Shown piece after piece: positions 22,516 through 35,079 of a stretch of 64,000 bases of DNA (position 1 is its first letter; each line of letters starts with the position of its first letter). Both the position numbers and the translations under genes were made by a program. The notes under the pieces are model-generated. The model had not been told where the DNA came from and did no database searches. It saw only the letters and a program-made list of their open reading frames with translations. Source of the DNA: Ctena decussata (taxonomy: Eukaryota > Mollusca > Bivalvia > Lucinida > Lucinidae); assembly GCA_963989385.1 (NCBI GenBank), contig OZ022501.1, positions 692,001-756,000 of the forward strand. Reading direction: 5' to 3'.

Positions 22516-23240
22516 TCTGAATACACCGTTGAGAGGTCTAAGTATTCGTGCCACAAGCCCAGATATGGAAATACACTGTTGCAAATCAGAACGGAAATGA
22601 ATCACTCACCGATGTTGTCCAATCACAAACGACTGCATGTAACACCCTATAGGTAAAGCTGTTTTGCGCCATTCCAGACCAGTTTACGAGTGGTCAAAAA
22701 TGCAAAGCACGAGACATGATAAAGAACATTGTTTTGAGAGTGGAAAAACCATCATCATCAACAAAGCCCCATCATAGGCAAACTAAAATTACACTCGTGT
22801 GTAATATATTTGTTTATATGCCTTGTGTTTAAATTATACAAAATTTCCGAATGAATGCTTACAAGCGCAGAATTGTGGGATAGCACTGTTTAAGTGCTGA
22901 GACTGAGAATCAGAATTGTTTACTGGTGATAGGTCCACTTGGACAATCATTCACTAGGACATGTGATCAGGGAAGCTAGTCCCCCCTTACAAGAGATGTA
23001 CATGAGAATGCTTATGGCAGATGGGAGGAGTCCCTACTTAGTCTAGACTCATTAATTTCTACTAATTTTATCAACAAACCTGAATCAAAATTCTATTATT
23101 CAAAAGTTTGCAAGTTTCAAATAAAATTATAGCTATTTCGTATTCGCTGCTGAAAGTGTCGTTTGCTTGCGCATCATTAATTTTACATCAGGGCTTTATC
23201 TAAATCACCGCAGGGCAATCAAGACAAAAATTTTTAATTA
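22516..23240. other. Non-coding DNA
   Basis: No coding exon or clear element recognised beyond the flanking duplication at the left edge. Confidence 0.4.
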
Positions 23241-23252
23241 AATTGAACTCAC

Positions 23253-23340
23253 CTCCGCCATGACAGTTGTTGCTATTTGGTACAATCAATCACGTGATTG
23301 ACTCTGTGTAGCAACCAGTGCGACGCGAAGACCAATTACC
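23253..23340 (-). promoter_or_regulatory. Candidate first exon and promoter for the minus-strand kinase gene
   Basis: On the minus strand ATGGCGGAG (from 23261) is followed at once by a consensus donor GTGAGTTC. Just upstream is the palindrome TCAATCACGTGATTGA and more CpG than the surroundings. Spliced to the acceptor at 6779, this would form a 5' leader with an 11-codon upstream frame ending before the kinase ATG. No other minus-strand gene is available in the interval. This is inference. Confidence 0.35.
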
Positions 23341-23374
23341 AACATCAATTATTTCAATTAGGACTTTCATTATT

Positions 23375-23470
23375 AGTATAACTATTATTATAATTATTAT
23401 TATTATAATTATTATTATTATCGTGTCATAATTATAAATATATCATATTCTATGATCATCATCATCATCC
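23375..23470. repeat. (ATT)n and (ATC)n microsatellites
   Basis: Runs of 'attattataattatt' (about 23375-23422) and 'atcatcatcatcatcc' (about 23456-23470). Confidence 0.85.
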
Positions 23471-23589
23471 GAGACCTTGAAGGTATGAAAAGTAGTCATC
23501 GATCTTGGCCTTCCTGAAGAGTGTCCATCTTTGATTGTCAACCCATAAATTCGACCCCATGTCACCCAAGATTTAGCTCAGACTGTTAA

Positions 23590-24885
23590 AAAAAAGAGCC
23601 ATGTCTGCATGGCCAATCCCCCGCGGAATTGAAATTTTCTTGGAAAAAATTCACCACGGGAGATAACACAAACAAACACAAACAAGGAAGCAAGGCAGAA
23701 TTATTGTTCTTGTACACTGCATTTTATATTAATGTCATCTAATCCATATGAAATTTCTAAAACCTTTAAAACTTATGGCATTGACACTCCTGACAATAAC
23801 AAATCACAAAGGAAAGTAAGACAGAGTTATGTCCTGATATACTGCACTAAGCCCCCCCCCCCCCCTCCCCCCCACAAAAAAAAATAAAAAAAAAATATCT
23901 GAAGTTCCGAAACAATCCCACAAATACTTTTGGGCTTACACTCAGGACCAAAACATTTGACAAAGGGAGACAATTAAAAATGGGGAAAGCAGATTTGTGG
24001 TTCTTGTACATTGCACTTTCACAATATGTCCTTTATCATTAGTGACATTTCAAGACAATTAATTGAATACTTTTAGAGTTATGCTCCAGACAAAAGAAAA
24101 TTGGCAAAGGGAGATAATTTCAAAAGTAAGCCAGACAGAGTTATGGTTCTTGTAGAGTTATGGTTCTTGTACACTGCATTTCCTGTTAATGTCATCTATC
24201 CTATTTGAAGTTTCAAGGTAATCCCTTTTATACTTTTGGAGTTATGCTCTTGACAAAAAAAAAAAGGCAAAGGGAAATAATTGAAAAAGCCCAGTAGAGC
24301 TATGGTTCTTGTACACTAAACTTCCCCTAATTGTCCTCTATCATTATGTGACGTTTCAAGACAGCCCCTTTCATACTTTTGGAGTTATGCTCCCTACAAA
24401 AAAAGAAAAAAAATGACAATGGGAGATAATTCAAAAAGTAAACCAGGCAGAGATATGGTTTTTGTACACTGCACTTTCCCTAATTGTCCGCAGTCATTAT
24501 GTGTAGTTTAATACAATCCCTTTCTTACTTTATGAGTTAGGCTTTGGACCCCCCCCCCCCCCCCCCCCACAAAAAAAAAAAAAAAAAAGGTGACAAAGGG
24601 AGATAATTCAAAAAGAAAGTCAAACAAAGTTAAGGTTCTTGTACACTGCACTTCTCCTCTATCATTATATGAAGTTTCAAGACCATCCCATTTATACTTT
24701 TGGAGTTATGCTCTGACCAAGGAAAACTGACAAAGGGAGGTAATTAAAAAAGTAAGCCAGGAAGAGTTTATGACAATTATTTTTGGAGCTATCTCCGGAT
24801 AAAAGTGTTATGGACAGAGAGACAGATGAACAGACAGACATATACTATTTCCATATCCCCTTCACCTTCCATGGGGGGATAACTA
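23590..24885 (+). repeat. Tandem-repeat element: ~150-165-bp monomer, about 7 copies
   Basis: Each monomer has 'gttcttgtacactgcact', 'atgaagtttcaagacaatcc', 'atacttttggagttatgctc' and 'gacaaagggagataattcaa'. An A- or C-homopolymer sits at the same place in most copies. The head is 'gagccatgtctgcatggcca'. A 'gacagagagacagatgaaca' tract precedes the end 'atatccccttc...ggggggataac', a weak hairpin. Confidence 0.8.
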
Positions 24886-25065
24886 ACTTGACATCTGGCA
24901 GAGCTGAGTATGACACTCTCAAGGGGGACCAGTTTCTGTAGATTCATTGTGATTTGAATAAACTAACCCTAATTTTGGGATATCTACAATGTTAAAAGAT
25001 ATGCAACGATCAGGAATTAATACAATTAAACCCCACATTCTGCTCTCAAAACCAAAAGGGAAAGA

Positions 25066-26990
25066 CGCCTGTACAAGAGAGCCATGAGGCCCTGAATCCC
25101 CCACCTGAGTGATTGGCAAAGTCGGTTTTCTTATGTCTGAAATTGTCAAAATATGAGTCTTGGGTCAAAAGTCAAAGAATGACCATGACCTCTTGTACTC
25201 ATAGATCTTCATGTACTCATTAAGACAACCATATATACCATTTTTTAAGCCAAAATCTTCAAACCTTTCCATGAAATCTTATGTTCTGGCATTTTCCCAT
25301 AAAAAAATCAAGGTAAACCCAAGGTCATCATTTGAACAGTTTTGGTAGTACTCTAGGACTCTATGCTACTTACCAAGTTTCAAGGCTATGGGTATGGCGG
25401 CCATGTCGGTCATGTGACCTGGACCGTTTGAACAATTTCAATCAACCCCTGGAGGCTCTATATGAAATGTGTTTACAATTGGCCCTTTGGTTTTTGAGGA
25501 AATGTCTGAAAATGTCAAAATATGAGAGATCTGGATCAAAGGTCAAAGAAAGACCTTGACCTCTTGTACTCATAATTCTTCATGACTTCATTAAGACAAC
25601 TGTATATACCAATTTTTAGGCCTAAATCTTCAAAACTTTCCATGAAATCTTATGTTCTAGCATCTTCCCATATTTGACCTTGCTGTATAAAGGTCAAGGT
25701 CAACCCAAGGTCATCATTTGAACAATCTTGATAGTACTGGAGTACCCAAAGATACATACCAAGTTTCAAGGCCATCAGTCAATTGGTTCTGGAGAAGAAT
25801 TTTTTTTTAAAGGTTTTTACCATATATGGGCATGGAGGCCATGTTGGTCATGTGACCAGGACTTTTCAACACATTTTCATTCCCCCAACCACTGGAGGTC
25901 TATATGAAATTTGATTTCAATTGGCCCTGTGGCTTTTGAGGAGATTGTTTGATATTGTGAAATAAGAGAGTTCTGGGGCAAAAGTAAAAGAATGTCCTTG
26001 ACCTATTGTACTCATAAATCTTCATGTACTCATTAAGATGACAGTATATACCAATTTATAGGCCTAAATCTTCATATGCTCTAGCATCTTCCCATATTTG
26101 ACCTTGCTGTTAAATGGTCAAGGTCAACCCAAGGTCATCATTCTGAACAATCTTGATAGTACTGGAGTACCCAATGCTGCATACCAAGTTTCAAGGCCAT
26201 CGGTAAATTGGTTCTGGAGAAGATTTTTAAAAGTTTTTACCATATATGGGCATGGTGGCCATGTTAGTCATGTGACCTGGACCGTTTGAACAAATTTTCA
26301 TTCCTTCAACCCCTGGAGGCTCTATATGAAATTTGTTTACAATGGGCCAAGTGGTTTTTGAGGAGATTGTTTGAAATTGTCAAAATACATATTTGACCTT
26401 GCTGTATAAAAGGTCAAGGTCAACCCAAGGTCATCATTTGAACAATCTTGATAGTACTTGAGCACCCACTGCTACATACCAAGTTTCAAGGCCATCTGTC
26501 AATTGGTTCTGGAGGAGAAGATTTTTAAAGGTTTTTACCATATATGGGCATGGAGGCCATGTTGGTCATGTGACCTGGACTTTTCAACAAATTTTCATTC
26601 CCTCAACCACAGCGGGCTCTATATGAAATTTGGTTTCAATTGGCCCAGTGGCTTTTGAGGAGATTGTTTGATATTGTGAAATTAGAGAGTTCTGGGTCAA
26701 AGTCAACCCAGTCATAATTTGAACAATCTTGATAGTACTCGCGTACCTAATGCTACATACCAAGTTTCAAGGCCATTGGTCAATTGATTCTGGAGAAGTT
26801 GATTTTTTTTAGGTTTTTACATATATGGGCATGGCGGCCATGTTGGTCATGTGACCATGACTGTTTGAACAAGTTTTCGTTCCTAAGACCCCAGGAGGCT
26901 ACATATGAAATTCGGTTACAATCCGCCCAGCAGTTTCAGTGAAGTCATTTGAAATTGTGGACAGACGGACGACAACAACGGACGACAGAG
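25066..26990 (+). repeat. Tandem-repeat element: irregular ~285-405-bp monomer
   Basis: Head 'acaagagagccatgaggccc' then 'gaatcccccacctga', like the head at 7649. Monomers carry 'accttgacctcttgtactca', 'acataccaagtttcaaggcc' and 'catatatgggcatggcggcc'; the last motif lies at about 25832, 26237, 26537 and 26822. A 'gacagacggacgacaacaac' tract follows near 26954. The 3' end is lost or displaced. Open frames on it are artefacts. Confidence 0.8.
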
Positions 26991-27064
26991 CTGCTGAAAG
27001 TTTCAGAAAAATTGCTTCAAACTCTGATTTTACATGGAATTTTTCATGATTTTATACATGTATA

Positions 27065-27440
27065 TAGTCTCAGAGCAGGGGCAGATAACCCCCGATGATA
27101 AAATTTCTGTGCTCATAAAAAGCTTTTGCTACTCCGATCATGATTGTGAAGTTTCATAATGATACTCCAAGTAGTAAAGGAACTAGAGGCCAATAACCAT
27201 TTTTTGTACATTGACAAGTGCCATAATTCTGTCAGAAATAAACGAAATTTGCCCATTAACAATCCCAAGCGAGACATTCTTGGTACAAATGCATATGCAA
27301 AATCTAAAGGAAATCCGTTGATAAATACTTAAGTTATCGAACGGAAACGAAGTGCGGACGGACAGACGGACGGACGGACAAACACACGGACGGCCAACGT
27401 GAAAACATAATACCCCGCCACTAACGTGTGGCGGGGTATA
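27065..27440 (+). repeat. Single-unit element with GGAC tract and perfect 3' hairpin
   Basis: Contains 'tgtgaagtttcataatgata', a (GGAC)n tract (about 27357-27393) and a perfect 10-bp stem TACCCCGCCA (27411-27420) / TGGCGGGGTA (27429-27438) with an 8-nt loop, followed by ATAATAAAA. Confidence 0.75.
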
Positions 27441-27444
27441 ATAA

Positions 27445-27546
27445 AAAGGTTAAAGGTCAAACTAGGGTCATTTGAAGAAACATGATAGTTTGAAATAGTC
27501 AAAATATGAGAGACATTTGTAAAAGGTCAAAGACAGGTGAGCTAAC
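27445..27546 (+). repeat. Short deleted copy of the 7649-10262 family
   Basis: Begins 'aaaaaggttaaaggtcaaac' (as at about 7685) and ends CAGGTGAGCTAA (as at about 10250), with the array and hairpin deleted. It directly abuts the element 27065-27440, so the two are nested or adjacent. Confidence 0.55.
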
Positions 27547-27797
27547 AACAGTAAATTTACAGCCATTCTGTTTCAATGCATTGTAACATATTCAGTATAT
27601 GATACTACTACATGTTCCATGGATTTATTTACTCAAAACCTATTGCTATAAACATGCAACATACACCAATATCTTGCACACTGGATAGAAAATGACATTC
27701 TTTTCACCTTTCTTATCCTACCCAGGTGTTCTTACCCAGGACCGGATTAAAATCACGAGCATTCAATGCATTGGTTGTATTGGAGGTCACGTATCTG

Positions 27798-27881
27798 CGT
27801 CATCAAGTGACGTTGGTGTTTAAGATGATTACGTCACAAAGTGCAAAAATGACGTCAGTTTATGCATGCCAGACGTTGACG
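27798..27881. promoter_or_regulatory. Cluster of five CRE-like sites
   Basis: CGTCA at 27798 and 27832, TGACG at 27808 and 27877, and a full palindromic CRE, TGACGTCA, at 27850-27857. This is the known CREB/ATF core. It could belong to a distal promoter or an unrecognised element. Confidence 0.35.
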
Positions 27882-28007
27882 TAAAGAGCCGAATGGCAGC
27901 CGTTGAAAGCAATGCCTTCTTTCATAATCAAATAGAAACCTCTCAAGCTCTAAAATTATGCATTTTAACAAATTCTAAAGTTAAATCAAAACGTGATGTG
28001 CAAGAAA

Positions 28008-28154
28008 AAGTATCTGTCATGGGTGTGAGGTGCTGATAGAAAAATCCGTCACTCGGGATCACTGCTCCGAATCACTCAGCAAGCCTCGTGATGCCAAACA
28101 ATGACCCTCGTGAGGGATTTTTCTATCCGCACCTCACACCCATGAAAGATACTT
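28008..28154. mobile_element. Palindromic MITE (AAGTATCT...AGATACTT)
   Basis: The left arm reads AAGTATCTGTCATGGGTGTG and the right arm gives its near-complement. Arms continue through 'aggtgc.gatagaaaaatcc'. No coding capacity; no clear target duplication. Confidence 0.75.
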
Positions 28155-28311
28155 ATATTATTTTCACAGCTATATATTTTTTGCTGTTTGTTAAAGGCAA
28201 TCTATTTTGGAACAAATTTCGCTGGATTCTCCCTACTCAATTTCAAGACTGCAGAAATAAATATTTCCAGTGATAGTTCTTCCTTGTGAAATACTAAGGG
28301 TGAATAGATAT

Positions 28312-28440
28312 ATTTTCAGGGGAAGCAACTTAATTTCCTTTTTTTACCTCCCTTCTCAATGGGGTTACCTCTTAGAAAGAATATGCTCCCCAAAGAAATA
28401 TTCCTATGCAGCAAATTCTTTTCTTGAACAGTGGACACCA
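28312..28440. mobile_element. Hairpin MITE of the 'gggaagcaactc' family, copy
   Basis: 'ttcaggggaagcaacttaat' followed by 'cccttctcaatggggtta' and 'cagcaaattcttttcttgaa', as in the other copies. Confidence 0.55.
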
Positions 28441-28839
28441 CTTTACAAGGTTTTTTTTTATCTGGGGAAGAAACAGAAATTCACCTACCTCATCCCCTTT
28501 TGTACAAATGGTGGAAAAACAAGGAAAGATTCCAAAACAGTTTAATACACTTTCTGGTGCCCTGTTGTCTACAGCTCAAAGGCAATGTAAGAAAAAGACT
28601 TTTCCCCTGGGAGAACAAAGAAAAGCAAGATCTGTCAATTTTATGTTTCTTTTTGTCATCTTCTTGACAATATTCATAACAACTTCATAACAATTACACA
28701 TGGAATCTGAAGCATTAAATGCTCTGAAACAGACTAAATAGCCTGATCATTATTTTTGCATTGTTTGGTCATATGGGCTGTATCTAAGCAGTTCTAGTCT
28801 ATTAAAATGGCCAAATACACATGTAATGCTTAACAAAAA

Positions 28840-29050
28840 GTGCCAAAAATGAAACTAGTTAAATTTGCAAACAGTGTAGATCCAGAAGAGGAGGCTCATA
28901 ATGAGCTGCCTAACTAGATCTACACTATTTGCCCTCTAGTCTTTGAATTCTCATTAAGGTATAGGTTGAACGAAACTTTTTATGAAATTTGGCAGATGTA
29001 ACTTTTGTTGTCAGTTTTCTTGGCACTTTGAAGGTAAAAAGGTGTATAAA
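28840..29050. repeat. Dispersed repeat, pair of 4330-4545
   Basis: Shares 'tttgccctctagtctttg' plus flanks with the copy in the kinase intron. Confidence 0.6.
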
Positions 29051-29438
29051 TACTTATAACTTTAAAACCCCAAATAAAACATTATTTGGATGCACTACTT
29101 GGCTATTTAATGTAGTTCAGAACATTTAAACTTCAAAGTCCTGTGACAATAACAAATTCTCATGTATGTTCAAAACTAAAATTGGTATTCTCTTCAGTAT
29201 CAGTACTACCAGTACAAACTCTCAGCAAGCATTTTCTCCCCAGTTACAAAGTTGTCATAGTAACCAGCACTGATTAGCCCACAAACATGGATCTGTTGTT
29301 TGGACAGATAAAACTAAAAGAAAACCATTTAGGCTATGGTCTTGGGTGTCTCCAGAAGCCAATTTAGGATCTCAAAAAAAATCCACAGAACCTGTGTCTT
29401 GCCTTTCTGTACTGTCACAGAAACAGAGCTAAATAAAA

Positions 29439-30482
29439 CAAGGGCTTCGCAAGCGGCGCATAATACGCCCGTTTCAGTGTCATGAAGGAGATTGTTTATA
29501 GAAGGATGGACAGGCAGACAAAACAGGGGAAACAACTCTGTAATTAATGACTGCAATGTTATCAAAACAACACATCAAATACTATTAGTACACCAAAAAT
29601 CAGGTTCCAGGGTGAAGCAGCTCAGAAGTTGTGAAACACCAAAGTCAAACAAGGGAGATATTTCATTAACTCTTGGTCACAATACTTTCCCTTGACAATA
29701 TGCACATCACCATAAAGTTTTGTTAAAATATTTCCAACGGTTAAGGAGATACAGAGTAAAACTGAAATTGATGCAAGGGCAGATAATTCAGGAAGTAAGC
29801 CAGAGTTGTGGTTCATGCCCATGATACATTACTCCATTATTATACACATTCCTACAAAGTTTCATTGAAATATTTCAAAGGGTTAAGGAGTTATGGGGGA
29901 ATGGGTTAGCCTAAAAAACTAATCAAAGGGAGGTTACTCCAAAATTAAGTAAGGGGGAACAACCATTCTTATTCTGTGACACACCGTCTTGTGATCATGC
30001 ACATTGCTATATAGTTTCATCAAGATATACCAAATGGTTACTTAGTTATTGAATGCACAATATTAGTATACACAAAAATACCCTAAAAATCTAATCAAAG
30101 GGATGCAACTCCAAAACGAAGAAGGGGAGAGCAACCATTGTTATACGCGACACATCATCACACCCTCATACATATTGCTATGAAGTTTCATCCAGATATC
30201 CCAAACGGTTATCTAGTTATGGCGTGCACAAGACTAGTAGGGTAAAAAATAATCAAAGGGGCATAACTTTGAAACTAAGAAAGGGGGAGCAACCATTACT
30301 ATACGCGACACTTTGCCCCATCCTAATATATATGCCTACAAAATTTCATGAAGATATCTCAAACGGTTTCTGAGATATGGTGCCCACAAGAATGTTGACA
30401 GACGGACGGACGGACGGACGGACGGACAGACGGACGGACAACACCATGCCATAATACGTCCGTTTTTTCAAAACGGGTGTAT
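29439..30482 (+). repeat. Tandem-repeat element: ~150-170-bp monomer, 3' hairpin
   Basis: Head 'caagggcttcgcaagcggcg' then ATAATACGCCCGTTT. Monomers contain 'atcaaaggga(g/t)g(t/c)aactcc', 'gaagtttcatccagatatcc' and 'caaacggttatctagttatg'. A (GGAC)n tract lies at about 30402-30440. The 3' end repeats the head motif as ATAATACGTCCGTTT and folds with AAAACGGGTGTAT (30454-30482). A-rich DNA follows. Confidence 0.8.
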
Positions 30483-30544
30483 AAAAAAAATTAACTGTTT
30501 TTTTTTTTTTTTGTAGTAAAGGAAGGCAATAATCGTATTTCTAT

Positions 30545-30715
30545 AAGACGAAAGTGTTTCTCTTCCATAACAATCCCAAAATCTAGGTCTTTCTTATAAG
30601 ATGGATCTAGATTTTTGGGATTGTTTCAAAAGGGAAACACATCTTAAAGCAGAATTTCCCAAGAATAATTTTGATATTTAGAGGTCATTCTAGAGAGAAG
30701 AAAACCGCGTTTTAT
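30545..30715. mobile_element. Hairpin MITE of the 'cttataagatgg' family, copy
   Basis: 'ttccataacaatcccaaaat' faces 'ctagatttttgggattgttt' around the palindromic core 'ttcttataagatgg'. A second half repeats the motif more weakly. Confidence 0.6.
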
Positions 30716-31364
30716 ACCCAATAAATACAGAAAATCACAACATTTTTTTTTTTACAATGTAAAGGGAGGTAATTATATCAATACAAAATATTAAGAATGA
30801 CACCATACAGTTATAAGATCTATGAGTAATTTCTTATCTGGACATCATATATATATATATAAAGTGACTCAGACTGCCTCATATAAACTGTTTGCTCAGT
30901 ACAATTGTCCGAGTTTTAATGGTTATTACTGTATTTATTTGGCTTACAAGATAGGTTACCCCTGCCATGATGACCCCAACTATGTGAATCAATGTCATAT
31001 TAATTCTCCAGTAAAGTAAGATGTTCTTTTTTCCTTTCCCATGCAATTCCAGAAATCTAGAGCCATCTTGTAAGGTTTGTTAGAGGAAAACCTATAGCTG
31101 AGTAAATATGATAGCTACAGAATTTTCTTCAGCACAATAGTTATGATGGTTTTCAGTCCCTTCTGATAAAACACAATAACAAACAACTGTGTCTTGGAAA
31201 CTACTGGTTACATGTACAAATAAGACCACTTAAATATTACATCCTCCATAATGGTTTAACCAGCAAACACCTGAACAAAATATTCATCTTATGGGTAATA
31301 TCCTTGCTTTAATACTCTTTATAAGCAATCTCTTTGTTTTTGTCAGCAATTTACAGACACCAGA

Positions 31365-31376
31365 TTTATTTTTATT
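31365..31376 (-). terminator. Possible polyadenylation signals of the L3MBTL3-like gene
   Basis: Two adjacent AATAAA hexamers on the minus strand, about 850 nt past the stop codon. Such hexamers are common by chance in AT-rich DNA, so this is only a candidate. Confidence 0.25.
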
Positions 31377-32024
31377 CCAATTCTTGGCTTATTTGGACCT
31401 CTATCGTCAGCACAATCTTTTATCAGTGCCTGCTTCTTAGTGTAAAAGTGTCCTATGTAAACTGTGAAGACTGACCTGAGGCCTGTTGTTCAAAACTAAG
31501 GACATCGTTATGTAATGTGATGCTAAACTTTCAAATGTATTATACGCAAAAACTCTGCCATATTTTGCCAAAAAAATATGAAGAGCTTTTGCAGTGCAAT
31601 CAGCTAATGATGCTTTGAACTGGGGCCAGATGTACATACTAATCTCTCTAAGTGAGCTTATCCAATATACATTAATTCTAAGATAAATTCCCCTTATTGT
31701 ACTGAAAATCATATGAATCGTAAGCAAACCAATTCTTCAGTTCTATGGGATCTACATGGACCCCATAACATGTTTCTTATTTCCAACTTATGATCATGAC
31801 CTCAGGCTTTTCTTTCACAAATGGCACCTATGCTATTTGAGAGGATAGCTGAAATAAAGTTTAAATTTAATCCCAAAGTTGGCTATACAACTTTTTGGGG
31901 CTAACTTTAAACTTGATCCGAGCACTCTAAATTTTAAGATACAACTTTTAAAACCACTTTGACAAAGTACGGTATACTTGATTACTCTTGTTGTATCAAT
32001 ATTACCCAAAGATGCAAAAATATA

Positions 32025-32091
32025 GGGTCACCTAAAAACCATTAATATTCCATTTGTTCCAAATGGAAAATTAATGGTTTTCAGGTGACCC
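32025..32091. repeat. Hairpin 'gggtcacctaaaaaccatta'
   Basis: Near-perfect inverted repeat: GGGTCACCTAAAAACCATTA against TAATGGTTTTCAGGTGACCC. A second, weaker copy is at 50175-50240. Lies in the predicted 3' UTR. Confidence 0.75.
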
Positions 32092-32223
32092 AATATTAAA
32101 GCACATTAGGGTATTTTTGACACTCCTCAGAAACAGAACTGCAAAACCATCCCACTGTGCTTGGACTGTTGAGAGCTTTGCTGATTTTATGATCATCAAA
32201 ATTTTCTACGACAAAAGCCATCG

Positions 32224-32352
32224 CTATACTTCCATTGAATTTTTAAACATAATAATGCTGTTAAATATTTTAATAGCAGGTCCTAGTTTGATGTTGAGAA
32301 TCTTCACTATATCTGACTGTGTGAGCAACAAGAAGGCTTCACCATCTATTTG
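32224..32352 (-). CDS. L3MBTL3-like: L3MBTL3-like exon 19: SAM C-terminal half and stop
   Basis: 129 nt after acceptor 'cttttcag'. Encodes [18 protein letters not shown], then the last SAM helix ([14 protein letters not shown]) and ends NSMEV with TAG at 32226-32224. Phase 0 entry. SAM domains of this family mediate polymerisation and partner binding. Confidence 0.92.
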   Translation of the reverse strand, partial: QIDGEAFLLLTQSDIVKILNIKLGPAIKIFNSIIMFKNSMEV

Positions 32353-34641
32353 CTGAAAAGAAAAGAACATAGTTCAATATACAGTCAACTCTCGATATCT
32401 CAAAGTCAAAGTTCATCCCAAACTACTGATATCTCAGACAAAATTTTCTGGTACCAGAAAATTTTCTTTGCATTACCAGTAGTTTGAGGTTACAGGCGTT
32501 GAAATGCAAATAAAATAGGAAATTATTTCAAAATAAATTCTTTGATATAAAAGGATACTTTGAGATATCAATATTCATGATATTAAGAGTTGACTGTACA
32601 TTTAATTTGAGCCATATCATGAACAACTGGTCTTCAAGAATATGCAACCTGCACCTGCTCAGGCCAGTAAAAGCCACAAGGACTAACTAGTGTCTTGGTG
32701 ACTGGTACATGGTCTGACTGGTGAATGGTACATGGTCTGACTATATGGTACATAATTACATGCATACTAGTCTCAGGGGAAGCAACTCTGCTGTTTTGAT
32801 TTTTGCTTCCCTTCTAAATGGGGTTTTACTCCCAAAGAAGTTCCTCCCCATTGTGGAAAAGCTTTGCTCTCCAGGGAAGTTAAACAAGTCAAAAATGGTG
32901 AAAAAACATGGAAGTTTTTTTCTTTTTCAAAGACGATTTTAACCTGTGGTGCCAGGAATTTCATGTGATCAGTTTTTGTCAATATAAGCTGCAGTTCATA
33001 CTACTCAAAGATGGCATCTTAAACATAACCTGAAAACTGGAGCAGTTTCCAGAAACAAGTTCAGATTGAAGTCATGGTTTGTAGTCATGGACTCTTGCAA
33101 ACTGAAGGGTAAGTAATACATGCTGCATAACAAACATTTTTCTGCACTTCATGAAAATAACATTGCGAACAATGTTAATACCCTTGTAATACCCACAAAC
33201 AGTTATTACAGTAATTACCTCTTCAATAAATGTTTTAGCATGTTCATCACACCCAGGCAGTGACTTCACAAAAGCTGCAACATCTTCAATACTCCATTTT
33301 GTGACATCATTTCCTGCCACACCTGACACTCCAGGCAGTAACTTGGAATGTTGGTCCCAACACAAGGGCTGCTCATTTCTTGGGGTTGTAATCATGGATG
33401 ACATGAACACAGAATTATGGATTCCTTGGCGAAATAAATGCTCTGAAGAGTGACAGAAAGAAAACAATAGTGACAGATATATCAAACTACACTTTGGATA
33501 AATTAACTTTTATGCAATATCTGTTACATGTATTTTCTCAGCAACCAAATGTACTAAGGTCCAGAGATGGTGGGATTTTATGACAATAAGGAATCTGAAT
33601 GCAAATTCTCCAAGGGAAGTAGCATACAACCATTTAAATTAGTTAACTCTTTTTAATATATTTCTGGTTGAGGTCCTCTTCAGTTAAACAAATACATTTG
33701 GCTCTCATTACTTCAGACACTGATCAGTAGTGTCATATAAGACACATTTCTTCTTTTTTTTTCCATTTCAACTCCAGATATCCCAAACTACATGTATCTC
33801 AAAGTAAATTTTCTAAGACAAGAAAATTTTCATTGAGAGATCAGTAGTTTGAACTTCGACTTTGAGATATCAAAAGTTGAGTGTACACTCAAACTACATT
33901 TGACAACAAAAGTGAAAACTTAGATCAGCTTGCCCAGATGCAAAGGCAGACTTCAGTGTCCATGATACATGTATGTGCTGCAAATAAATAGTTAATTCTC
34001 TTACATACCTTTTTCTTCAGTCTCTCTAGCTTGTCTCGCTTCTTGTTCTGCTAAATTTAGATAATAACTTCTGCAAACATAACAAAAACATGTCTGATAA
34101 GTCAGTGTACCATAATTTGTAAAAAGCATAGATCTATCATATTAATCTGGCTGTAAGACATTTTTCATCCAAAACCCGAAACTGTAGATCTGCGTAGCTC
34201 TAGATTTTTGGGAATGTCTTCTGAGAGAAACCCCATCTTACAGCATAATAACACAAGACTGAGTTAAATATCTGAGGTCAATCTAGATGGGGAAACCCTG
34301 AGTTTTAGCCGAATTATTATGGTATGATAAACATAATTTTGACACCACTGGCAGCAAAGGTGAACAGAACTCCACAGACATTCAGTTTTGATTTATTTAC
34401 ATACCTATATCTATATGTCTAATAATCATGAAAGCACCAGAAATAAATTGCAACAATATATCATTCTCATTAAACTGGAAAAAGAAAAAAGAAAACTGTG
34501 ATGTTGCAGATATAGTTTTAAGTAACTAAATGTGTAGGTAAGTCTTACTTATTGTGTTATTAACTGTGAACCAACTATACAGTGTGCCTCATGTTTTTGC
34601 TTCAAGATGGTTATATGCAAGGACACTTGCCAAACAAAAAA

Positions 34642-34704
<63 letters not shown>

Positions 34705-35017
34705 GCTGGAGATCCAAAGGAAAGGCTCCACAATACAGGTGGAAATATAAAGAAAAAATCGGAAATACCACAACAAGTCACATTTTGTTTTATTCCTCAA
34801 GCGCTTTCAGTAGTGAAACATTATCAAGAGGTTTAGAAACAATATGGCCATATTGTTTCTAAACCTCTTGATAATGTTTCACTACTGAAAGCGCTTGAGG
34901 AATAAAACAAAATGTGACTTGGCCATATTGTTTCTAAACCTCTTGATAATGTTTCACTACTGAAAGCGCTTGAGGAATAAAACAAAATGTGACTTGTTGT
35001 GGTATTTCCGATTTTTT

Positions 35018-35079
<62 letters not shown>

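Noticed and set aside
23390..23425. Origin-like AT-rich element
   Set aside because: Plain (ATT)n microsatellite; nothing supports an origin function.
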